Source: Diphasiastrum complanatum
Taxonomy: Eukaryota; Streptophyta; Lycopodiopsida; Lycopodiales; Lycopodiaceae
DNA: 64,000 bases
Reading direction: 5' to 3'
Assembly (NCBI GenBank): GCA_029204225.1
Contig: CM055094.1
Coordinates: 25,318,541-25,382,540, forward strand
Shown: piece after piece, positions 1 through 11,200 of the stretch
How positions within the stretch are numbered: the stretch's first letter is position 1
Layout of the letters: each line of letters begins with the position of its first letter
The notes under the pieces: generated by a model
Database searches by the model: none
What the model saw: the letters and a program-made list of their open reading frames with translations, nothing else
Told to the model about the DNA's origin: nothing
Position numbers and translations under genes: made by a program

Positions 1-1850
1 GTTTGAACTTTGCTCTTAAAACTTGATCGGCAAACCGGCCAAGAAAATATTGACAGAAGCGTCACCCTATAAATGCTCATTGAAAGGTTGCGTAATCCAA
101 GCACTTGCAGGTAAGAAATACAAATTCATCATTTTAAAGAAGCAGAAGCCAATTCTATCATTCTGGTATTTCTACATTCTTCCTGAACCCATGGAGGTAG
201 GCTCTCATGGAGGTGCTATAGCAAGGAAAGAGAAGACAACTGGTTTCATGTAGTAGTATCTTCTTTGGACCATGGAAATATGGGACACATAAAGAAGTAT
301 TGCTCCTCACTCTCAAACCTTCGATAGTGTGCAAAGTTCATGAAGTCAATTGTGTTAGTCTTAGTCTCTAGGAAGTTTGACAATTATACTTTGAGCTATC
401 CTCTCGCAACCAAATATTTGTGTGCCATCTCTAAGCTGAAATACCTCGATGACTATACTCCACAAAAGGAAATGATGGGTACAAAGAAAAGACCAATTCA
501 TCCATAGAAGATCAAGGTTTAGTGATAAAAAGGATTGGTGGTGGGTCATGAGGTAAAAACACATGAGAATTCTAATGAAGAGCTTATTAGGAGAATTAAT
601 AATAGCTAAGTTGTGAAGATGATTAAAGACATGTTTTCTACGATGAACCAAGCCAATGATATTCTAACACGTTCATTTGGGTACGTGCTACAAAATGTCA
701 TGTAGTTGTTATAAAATCTTTATGGTGGCCTTTCTCAGTACCCAACCAAGTATTAGAAGCAAAGGAGGCTTTGGCTTTGATGGATGTGTTGTGAGATTAA
801 GAAGTGCAAAAGATAATGTATGCCCATCTTTAAAGTACTAGCCGGGGGAGTGAAATGGAGTAGAGAGCATTGTAAACTTTTGTTACATGTATGAGATAAA
901 ATATGGGATGAACAATATGTGAAAGGTTATGAAGCGCGTGTGAAGGTTAGTTGGAGTAGTTTTAGAGTAAATAATATAAGGGATGAAAGGAGGAGTATCT
1001 ATGATAGACACTGAGCTACATGTCCATTTTGACAATGTAGTATTTGAAAAATACTATTGAGCAAAGCCTTTATTATCAAGAGCATGTTCATAATGTTCTC
1101 TAGGGTGTACTCTCATGGTACAAAGCAACCACATCATTTATGTCAATTCAGAACCTCCAATTCATCACTTTCAATGAATGTAGCCCTAATGGACACTTTA
1201 TATAACAATCATGTAAGTAAAATTTTCCTTGAAACTTGAAATTGGGGTAGTCCTTAGTTTTGGCTCTCATGCATCTGTATGAAAAATGATGCATTTCTTT
1301 TCTCAACAAAATGTCATTATTTATCTCCCGTAGACGATGAATAAATATTACTACAATCCTATTAGTTAACCTCTAGTGAGTTTTGGCTAAGGTGGTCTAA
1401 TGTTTCCCAATACTTGCTCCCTATGCATAACTATTTAATAATTTAAATGATTTTTTACATGTCTCACACTTCTAGCTCCTTTTGTTGACCTCTTAAGTTG
1501 CTACATGTCTCTTTTCCATCTTAACTTATGACATATTATTGTCTATAAAAGTGTAGTTATGTTACAAATGATGTACTACTTGAAACTCTCCCACCAACAT
1601 ATCTTTGATATATTTATGGAGTAATTTGCAATGATTAAGCTCAAGAGATGGTTAGGCAAATATAGCAAATGGCTTCTAGAGTCTATTTAGTGAGCATTTT
1701 CTAGCTACAAAAAGATATTTATGAGAAGTTGTCACAAAAGTTATATCCCATGATCATGTAGTGTGGCATCCCTATAAAAACGCATGTCTTGAAAAATAGG
1801 CACAATTTAGGCCAAGAATGCATAGAATTCACTTAGCTATAAAATATTCA
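1..1850. other. AT-rich stretch without recognisable gene
   Basis: Short open frames occur on both strands, but none resembles a known protein and none continues across plausible splice sites. If the KNOX gene at 6562 extends upstream, this may be its intron or 5' region. No KNOX1-domain exon was found here. Confidence 0.5.
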
Positions 1851-2650
1851 TCATAAAATTGTAATATGTATTCAATATCTCATAAACATGATTTGGAGAT
1901 ACATCAAACATGCTGGAAAAAATGCATGAAAGTAGTGTGTTATGGAGAGGTCAAATTTTTTGACTTGGTTGTTTTCATGATGCCAACAACCAAGTCAAAG
2001 GAATGAGCTTTGCTAACTAAAAACAAATGTTCGCATGGCAGGTTACATCCTAGTATTTACCCAAGGTCTTAGAATAAGTTGTGAGATAAGTAGGACAATA
2101 AGATGATGCTAGTGGAAGTGATTTAATGACCCGACTCAAAGCTTTGATTATGTGGGATCTCCCTCCCTTAGGAGTAGATCTAGATGGGATAGGAAGAAGA
2201 GGAAATTTTACACCAGATATGTGAGGTGATGTGGGATGGATAGAATTAAAAGTGTGTTTGATCCTTCTCTCAATTTTTTTTCCTTGGCACTAATTATTGA
2301 TTCACTATCATGTTCCCCCTGGGGGGTTTAAGGGAGGGAGATCCCACATAATCAGAGCTTTGAGTTAGGTCATTAAATCACTTCCACTAGCATCATCTTA
2401 TTATCCTACTTATCTCACAACTTATTCTAAGACCTTGGGTAAATACTAGGATGTAACCTGCCATGCGAACATTTGTTTTTTGTTAGCAAAGCTCATTCCT
2501 TTGAACTTTGTTGGCATCATGAAAACAACCAGGTCAAAAAATTTGACCTCCGTCTCCATAACACACTACTTTCATGCATTTTTTCCAGCATATTTGGTGT
2601 ATCTCCAAATCATGTCTATGAGATATTGAATACATATTACAATTGTATGA
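1851..2650. repeat. Long foldback (inverted) repeat, arms about 320 bp
   Basis: The left arm (about 1851-2170) is the reverse complement of the right arm (about 2329-2650), with a loop of about 158 bp. By eye the arms are well over 90 percent identical. Landmarks: the left arm carries catgatttggagatacatc and the right arm gatgtatctccaaatcatg-type sequence; ccctccctta at 2161 pairs with taagggaggg at 2329. Transcription across it would give a long double-stranded RNA hairpin. No short target duplication was identified. It could be a foldback transposon, a hairpin-siRNA locus or a recent inverted duplication. Confidence 0.9.
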
Positions 2651-4104
2651 TAAATAATACATAAGAATGAGTAGGCTCATCACCAAACTTGCAAATTTGA
2701 TTGATTTGGGCTCAAGGTCGACATTTTTTAATTCTTTTGGATTCACGAGTCCTTGTAATTAGTTACATTCATGATTGGAAGTTGACATTCTATCCCGGCT
2801 TTTCAAATCTAGACTTGCATTGTTTAACATTATAAGTACAGTAGATTTGATGAAATATAATCAATACAAAATGCATTTGCAATATGATCTAGTGCCAATG
2901 AAGTACTTCACGTGTATCCAAAATGATGTATTTTATCACAATAGAAAGAATCCGATCAACAAGATCTAGTAAAAGTTGATTGCAAATTCCTATTCAACCT
3001 TTATCCTACTTGAAAAATAAGACATGTAGTATACCCAAACTTACACTTTCATTATTCTAGCGAATCTTTGATCTTGATGCCTTAATACAACTACTAAAGA
3101 TCTTTTGCAAGTATGAAAACAAGTAGGCTTGAAATTCAGAGGGAAATTTCAAGGCTTCCTCAAAACTAGGTTATGTGTGGTGATGAGTACACATTTGATC
3201 ATGATCATGATGTTATCTCATATATTATCACATTTTGGTTTTCACTGGTATAAATGGTCTCTGTTGTTGATATATTATCAAATTCCATGTCTTTATAAGT
3301 GTATATTCATCAAAATATATTCAGAATCAATTGTGTAGTATACCAAGGCTTACATCAAGGGTAGCATTTTTTTTGTCAATGGTGGTATATACCTCATAAT
3401 ATTCCTTGAAGGATTGCGCTAATTTCAAAGATTTCACCAAAGAAATTTCCAAGACTTATACCAAAAAATATCCAAGGCTTATACCAAAATAATTTCTAAG
3501 GCTTAGACCGTCGCCAGTTAAAGTCCAACTTCCTTGCACCCATTTTTTTTGTCTATCTTTTTAAAAAACGCTACAAAGTAGCATTGGAAAGCCTCTACTT
3601 TCTTGTAGTGCTAGTACATAAATAAGCACTAAACTTCGCCAGACTTGGTGACAATGGTGAAAACTAGGTCTCAAGTGTCTTCTATGACCTATTGTTGGCT
3701 TTGATCTTTGGAATACCTAAGTTGGTCGTATAAATAAAATTAACAAATACATAGAACTACCTTGAATAGCTAAAATTCACTTATCATAATTGAAAACTTC
3801 ATATTTTCCAAACACACTTAATCCCATTCAATCGAGAGATTTGAGCATGCATTATGCTATAAGTGATCTATAAATTACTCTTGTATTGGCTAGATGCAGT
3901 AACTTTTGATATGTATCAAAATTTGGACTCTCATGGTGGAGATGCACAACGTCAAGATTTTGTTTAGTTTTTCTCACTATTACAATGAATTTCATGAATT
4001 GTATGTATTCTAAAACTTATAGTTATCGGCATTTGTCAAAAATTTAAATATATTTTGGAGAAAAATTGAATTTCATTATGAGACAAAGTCAACTTTATTA
4101 AACA
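2651..4104. other. No recognisable feature
   Basis: AT-rich sequence with only short open frames. Variants of the phrase ccaaggcttataccaaaa recur between 3345 and 3510, a minor local duplication. No gene seen. Confidence 0.4.
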
Positions 4105-4612
4105 CTACTATGGACAAGAGATCCTTGCATTGGAAGTTTTATGTTTAGCTTGTCCTTAGAGTAACTTTCACTTATAGGATCAATTGAATGAGGGACCTAT
4201 AGCCAAGTAACACCATGGGAATGTTCAACCTATTTTGAGGTTTGGTAAATTGTCGCATCAAGACTCAAGCCACTTAGTTAGATGTCTTATATTTAACTAG
4301 TGTTGGTAAAATTTTGCATAACTTTAGCACTAGAAATCAAATCATAACATAGTCTTCAGGCATTTGGATACCCTTGCATTGGAGACCCTTGCTTCATTAT
4401 TTTTAGCTTGTTCTTATAGTAGGTTTTACTCATAGGATCCATGGAGTGAGAGACTTGGTGTAGCACCATGGGCAAGTTCAAGCTACTTTGAGGTTTGAAA
4501 AATGATTTACCAACTCAAGCCACCAAGTTATGTGGCTTATATTTAACGAGTTTTGGTAATATTTTGCATCACTTTTAAGATATGGACAATTGCTTAGCAC
4601 TAGAAATCAAAC
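4105..4612. repeat. Diverged tandem duplication, unit about 250 bp
   Basis: Two successive copies (about 4110-4345 and 4365-4610) share, in the same order, cccttgcattgga-type, tttagcttgt, ttactcataggatc, caccatggg, ttgaggtttg, actcaagccac, ttatatttaac and agcactagaaatcaaa segments. Many substitutions and small indels separate them, so the duplication is old. No coding potential is evident. Confidence 0.75.
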
Positions 4613-5514
4613 CATAACCAAGAGTCCCTCCTAAACTTTTCATAAAGGAAATACTTATTACATTTCAAAAGAGTCTAAGAGGATGGGTCTTTGAAGGTCA
4701 CTCAATGCCCATAACATAGTTTCAAAACATTTGGAACACTCTTGTTTTGATTGTCATTATGACAAAAGACAATTTGTTTGAGCTTAAAGCTAGAACTAGC
4801 TTTTAAAGGTAAGTTGAGACAGTCCTTTAAAATGCCCATAGAGTAAAACCTTCAATCCTGCTTTTACATGGAATCTGCTTGACTTGCTTTCCTTAGCCTC
4901 ATTTGATGTGATTGGGTCTCATGGATGAACTTTTCTTGCAACTGGATACATGAAAGTTATACTTGTGGATGTAGTTTTAAACTAGTTGATGGCTCATGTA
5001 GATTTGCATAATAATGAGGTTTAAGTACAAGGAAAAAAGACATATATTTGAGAGGCTTTATGATCTTATTTTGTCTTACATGTCCTCAATTGTGTGTGTT
5101 CAAGGCCCCTTTGGAAATCAAGATGCATTTGTGAGTGTGTCTTGTGAAGATTTGAATTAAACTCTTGGGAATGGAAGTCCTAAGCTACACATGAGTTATT
5201 TTTTGCTCTTGTATGTCCATGAGGTGAATTGAAGTCTAACTCCTCAACTCAAGCAGAGGAAGGAAAGTCCTCACCAATTCACCACCTATTGGAGTACCAC
5301 TCATCACTTATTTGGGGATCGAAAGTTTACAATATCCAAAAAAGAACTGGAATAAGCCCCACGTAAATCCAACTTATGTGGCATGAATCCAACTTGGGTG
5401 AAAGTGACCAAGCCCAATCAAGCACATGATGCTATCACACCACATGCAAGTTTTACATTTTGTCTCACTCAAGGAAAACAGTCGTATGCTTGATTTTGCT
5501 AGAGGCATTTTTTT
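4613..5514. other. No recognisable feature
   Basis: AT-rich non-coding sequence between two tandem duplications. No ORF, RNA gene or transposon end was recognised. Confidence 0.4.
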
Positions 5515-5840
5515 TCTCTTGCGTGAATCAAAGACCATGTGATGCATGCTTGCACTTTTGTTTCAAGAGAAGATGTTCTTTTATTCTCATTTATTAACAT
5601 GGCCAATTTTTTTCCCTTTCCAAAACCTTTGATTTTCTTTAATTCTCTAAAATTTGACTATCAAAAGCTTAATTATTCTCTTGCTTGAATCAAAGACCAT
5701 GTGATACATGCTTACACTTTCAGTTTAGGCGAAGATGTCCTTTTATGTCATTTATCATTTATTAACACGAACAATTTTTTTGCCCCTTTTCAAAACCTTT
5801 AAATATTTATTAATTTTCTAAAATTTGGCTATCAAAAGGG
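5515..5840. repeat. Diverged tandem duplication, unit about 160 bp
   Basis: Copies at about 5515-5670 and 5673-5840 both run from ttctcttgc-tgaatcaaagaccatgtga through gaagatg, tttattaacacg and caaaaccttt to aatttg-ctatcaaaag. They differ by substitutions and short indels. No coding potential. Confidence 0.75.
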
Positions 5841-6561
5841 CTTTTCATTAGACTATGCTCTCATTTAACCTACATCTCTGATGATGCCATTTAAAGCCTT
5901 TGCCTTTTTCATCCTAAGCATCAAAAGCTTAATTTTTTTTTCCGCCACTTGCAAAAGTGGCCCATTCAATTTAAAATCTTCAAATGAACTTTGTATGTTC
6001 TTTGTGGGCACGAATGTGATAGATGTGATGTTCACTTTGAACCAATGTACAATCTGGACTCTGGAGTCTGGACTGTAAAGGCATGTCGGACAGGTCACAG
6101 CTTTGTTAAAAAATGCTGTTCCAAAAGATTCATTGAACTTATTATCTTGGAGATTGTACCATGCCATGGATGACGGGCGTCAAATTTTAACAATTTATTT
6201 TTTTAACATTGCTCGATGGGTCCGTATTCACCAAAGACTGAAGTCCTGATTTTGAAAATCCCGTTCGTCGAATATGGAGGTGAACTTTGGACCAATATAT
6301 CAGACAGTCCTCGATTGCTGTACGTGCTTTGATTTCATTTTTGCAGAATGTTTTAGACATAGTTGACAACACAACGACGTTATAAAGTTCTGACAGGCAT
6401 TTGATATGAGTCAATTTTCCTTCACCTGAGTTTTGAAATGTAGTTGACGTCTGGCTCTATGCAGAAGCTGATAGTAAGAAATTAACAGTGGCGAGTTGCA
6501 AGGAAAATGCTTAGAGTAAACTCTTATATTGAACAGCTTCATGACGACTTTGTAGGCTCAG

Positions 6562-6676
6562 TATGTGATGCTGCTTCATTCCTTCAAGGAGCAATTGCAA
6601 CAACATGTGCGGGTTCATGCTATGGAGGCTGTTGTCGCGTGCTGGGAGATGGAGCAGTCACTTCTAAATTTAACAG
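6562..6676 (+). CDS. KNAT3-like: KNOX exon: KNOX2 domain, C-terminal half
   Basis: The frame reads [31 protein letters not shown] and SLLNLT. This is the conserved second half of the KNOX2 (MEINOX) domain, used for BELL partner contact. The acceptor is ctcag before tat, and the donor is g followed by gtcaaa. The exon is 115 nt and ends in phase 1, which the next exon completes as Gly. Confidence 0.9.
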
Positions 6677-8242
6677 GTCAAATTTTTAAATCTTAGTAAA
6701 TGCTAGAAGTTGGCTGAATATAATGTTGAAGCATCAGAGAACGTGCTAAGCCTACTTTTCAGCCTTTTTCTCGCTCTTGTATTTTTTCGATTGATTCAAG
6801 TACAATTTTAACTTCTGCATGTTGACAGATCGCTAGAGATTTTATGATGAAAATAGATGGAGAGTGTGCTAGCATAGATTATGCAATAGAAGTGAGACTC
6901 TGTTAACGTACCTAGGTGCAGTCTACAATGCTACGTTGGAAGTCTACATAAGAAGATTTATAAGTTTGGCACCATAGAGAATTCTGGAAAACAATATAGT
7001 AAGCATTACTGCAGACATAGCATCGCGTAAAGTAAGTACAAGACTAGGAAATGTTTATCACAATGTACATCAAAGCAGCGATTCGTTGAAAAGATCAATA
7101 TTTGGTGTCAGCAAATTCAGTAGCTTGACTAAAAGCAAAAATGGAGCGACGTTAGAGTCTTCTAGTCGAATCAATTTTTCCTAATAATCTCCAAGTTCAA
7201 GATGCAATTGGGAAGAAATTAGCATCTATAACAGTGTTATTTGTTTGAAGCGCTGGATGTTCATCCAAGGGCGATTTGTTGTTTTGGGTCATGAATACTA
7301 TCTTTGTTTAGTTCAACTATGTCAGAAAAATGTGTTCTATTAGCTTACGTCGCAGAGTTAATAGAGTCTTGAAATTGTACGTAGGGTCATCACTAGCCTG
7401 CTAATGGTGAGGATATTTGTTCGTAGAGGACTTAGAAATGGAATCATTAAGCAAAAAGATTCACAATCAAAACATTACACAGCGTACAGAATGATTCGAA
7501 GATGGTACAGAATGATCTTATTACACGCTGATCTCAAAAAGAAAAAGATGATCTACATTGTTCACATGCGGCTTTATACAGCCGTACGAGTGTCATGCCA
7601 ATAAGACGAGAGCTGGGTCACAGAGTCACACCCTCGCAGGGTCCCAAATATCGTGTGCACATCTTTATTAAATAATTAACAAGTTTCACATTGCTTCACT
7701 TAATGCGATATGTTATGTTTGCATGAGCCTCTTTTTCTATAATCATTCGCTCAATTAAACAACCGATGTCATTGTACTCCTAATCTTAGCTCATTTTTAA
7801 GAATAACGAAATTATCTTTTGTGAGAGTTTGGTCATGAAGTCTTGCCACCATGTCTTTAGTGTAACAGTGGGCAACTTTTACCGAGCCTCCTTCCAGCAA
7901 ATCCCTGATGAAATGATATTGTAAAGAATCATTGAATTATGATTGATTTCCCTTTCTGTGAGACATTTCTGATACAAAGGTACTTTTTGGATGCTTGGCA
8001 AGTCCCTATGTAGTTACCTTCAGTTGTCAACAGAGCAGCCAAGGTATGAGTTTTAATAGTAGTGATTGCCCTGCAAGTGACTTAAATATAATATAATTTC
8101 CAAGTATGCAAAAGCCAAAATGTTGACAAAGAAGAATGAATGCATCATCGGAAAAGCAATATCAATTTTACTTGCACTCAAAGTTCCCCACGGCGCAGGT
8201 GCCGTGGGGTCTGAGTGCCCTACCACGGCACGTGGTACGGCA

Positions 8243-8287
<45 letters not shown>

Positions 8288-11200
8288 TAGTAAAGAGTGC
8301 CCGTCGTTGACGGGCAATGGAGGCCAATCTTCATAGAAATGCATTTTTATTTCAACCTTTCCCGTGGAAAGTATGATAATTTAAAAAATCCTTAGAGCAC
8401 CCTTCAAATTTTTGATAATGAAAGTCTCATTTGTTTAACACCTTTCACCATGAAAGTATGTACATGCATTTCAAAACACTATGTGTGTTGGTAAAGGATA
8501 ATTTGAATTTGGAGTGGGCCCTTAGATGCATGCATGGGGAGGAAGGCCATGCATCCTTTTTCCCATACTTGCATCCTCCTCCCCAAGTTTTTTACTAGAA
8601 AAAGTTCATGCATAGGTGAGGGGAGGAGGATGCATGGGTGCACCCATACACATGCACAAAAGTGTACATAAGTTTAAATATATATATAGATATTTTGTTT
8701 TTTTTAATTTTTTGACTTGAAAACGGCCATTCTATGGTTTTTTTTAATAAAATTTTTTTTTATGTAGGTGTCGTGGCACTGAAAAGGTACGGCACCTACG
8801 GCACACGTGTCGTACCACGGCATCCGGAACTTTGCTTGCACTACACATATATGCTTGTATTTCAACATTCATTGTTAAATGTAAAATCAACATCAAATAT
8901 TAGCCTTATGTAGACTTTCAATAAATCTGTACAAATCATAGAACCGTGGGTCCCAAGAACCGTTGGGTGAACCATACCCCACGGTTCATGAACCGTGGTA
9001 CGGTTCTTGTAATTAATTAATTTTTTTTCTTGGACCCTTCCCCCCCCCCAAAAAAAAAGAAAAACCCATTTCATTGTGTTTGGTCCTCATTTCACTGTTT
9101 CTGGCCCCCATTTCATTGTTTCTGCCCCTCATTTCACTGTTTCTGGCCCTCTGTTTTTTTGGTTTTTTTAGGCTCTTTTTGGCCATTTTTTGGCATTTAA
9201 AAAAAATTAATTAATTAATTAATTGGTACGGTTCACCACAGTTCACCATTAAAATCTTTGTGAACCGTACGGTTCTGAGAACCGTGGTGAACCGTTCACG
9301 GTTCTCAGATTCTATGGTACAGATTCAGACTCTGTGAAATGGGTTATAGCAAATAAAATCTTAACATCATAATTTGACACATACAAAAGAGCAATATCCA
9401 ATATAGACAACCAAATATCTACTTTAGCAAGTCCAAACTTCCATTGAACGAAGAAATTTCATTTGACTAATATTTGTTTCCAAACCATTCACTTTTGCGA
9501 TGCTTGGCTTTTGTAAGAAACAACATTCATTGTCCCAGTTGTACGTTAAGACATGGACATTGTTTTTTGACATGGAAATTGCATGTTGACAAATTTTTGG
9601 TAGCTGTAGACTTTCTTGGAAGTACTCAATATGGTGACGAGTAACACTTTACCACCTACTCATAGATTTTGTATTCTTGAAGAATGAGATTTTTTTTTTA
9701 AATTGAGACTACTAATGTTTCACTAACAATACTTCTCAGGGTGTTGGTCTCATTGAGCTGATGAATTTTGCTCTGCATTGGAGTTCGAGCTCAAATAGAG
9801 AAACGAAAATGAAATGCAATAACTTAGAAAGAAAAAAGGGGAGGTCTTAATACCTTCACAAACAAAGTAATATGGGAGTGTGAAATTGATAAAAGAAAAT
9901 GACAAAAACAACACCTAGGAATAAGTGCTTAAGACAAAATATCAATTAGATTTTATAAAATTTGGAATCCATGAAACACCTCCATTGCAGATAGAGAAGT
10001 CATCAACACTTCCTCTACTTTTTCCCCTCCCCCTAACTTGGTCATCTTGTACCTCAGTCTCAACAGAACTCTCTGCCTAATTGGTCCAAAATGCAAGTAT
10101 TTCTCACAAGGACCCCTTAAGGAAAGATAGAAATTTATGTTGATTTTGGTGAAGAAAAGTTCGTTTATTTCACTGATTCAACCAAGTGCATCAACCACTC
10201 GATTGGTGGTTCTTTTTAACGCTTCAAAGTTGAATTCCTACATGAGTTCCACGCATCAGGCCATACAACCTCTTAGATCATTATGATCAAAAAGATATTT
10301 GAAAGGTTCGTGATTTCTGATACATGAGTTCCGCCCATTTCCTTTTATGTCTCCATGACTTCAGAGCATGGATCATCACAAAAAACTTTCTTTATGATTC
10401 GAAAAGCAATAATCAACTGGTTCTTTTACGATTCTTGTTGATTGTTTTCCGGTTACTTTCTCTCTCTAAGTTCTAGATAGTCGGGCGGATCTTTCTCGAG
10501 CTCTTTGCTACTATTTATGTACATTCATCTTGTACTTTCAAGTTAATGCAATATACCATGTGTGGAGCAACTCTGTTTGTCTTTTGTGCATCAAACCGGA
10601 CAATTGAAGATTCTGTGGATTACTCTAAGGCGAGGCATCCTCCCACTGTATCAGAAACTGTGAATTATGCTCAGAATTTGAGCGTGGTCAGCCTAGAAGT
10701 ATGAAGTTACAAGAAAGGCCAGTCTTCGTGGGAGAGTTTTGAACTCTGTGCACCAGGTACTACACAGATTGGAGTGTCGTTTGTTGCTACACCTAGAGGG
10801 TTGTGGGGCGACCTCAGAGAAGTGGAAAGCTACCAGGGAAGGCACTGACTAAGCTTATTGATTGCTCAAGAATGTTGAGAAACCCTGGTCGGGAGTTTTT
10901 GGGCAGAAAAATCCTCTAAAGTTATCTATTTGTTGTTGTTTCTGAAGCTGTAAGAGGCTATAGTAGGGCGCCCTAGTGTGCTGGATTAGTCTGCAAAAAG
11001 CCGCAGACAGCCGTGGCCTGATGCACGCTCCAGAACAGTCCTGATCGGAACCTCTCTTGCCATAAAACCCTCCTCCATAGCCAAACATGAAGAGAGAAAG
11101 AGAGAGGGTGCGTGTCCCCCTCGTGCGGGCTAGTTGGTGAGGAGTGGTAGTGCTCCTAAGTGCTTTGTGTATTTTGGAACCCTTATTCAATCTGTGGATC

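Noticed and set aside
23-253. 76-codon open frame at window start
   Set aside because: No recognisable domain, no neighbouring exon, and size expected by chance in AT-rich DNA.
5865-6173. Overlapping open frames on both strands of 60-100 codons
   Set aside because: The frames are mutual shadows, with no family similarity and no splice continuity with the KNOX exon at 6562.
8136-8336. Frame with a Tyr-Ile repeat
   Set aside because: Produced by the TA microsatellite within the MITE.
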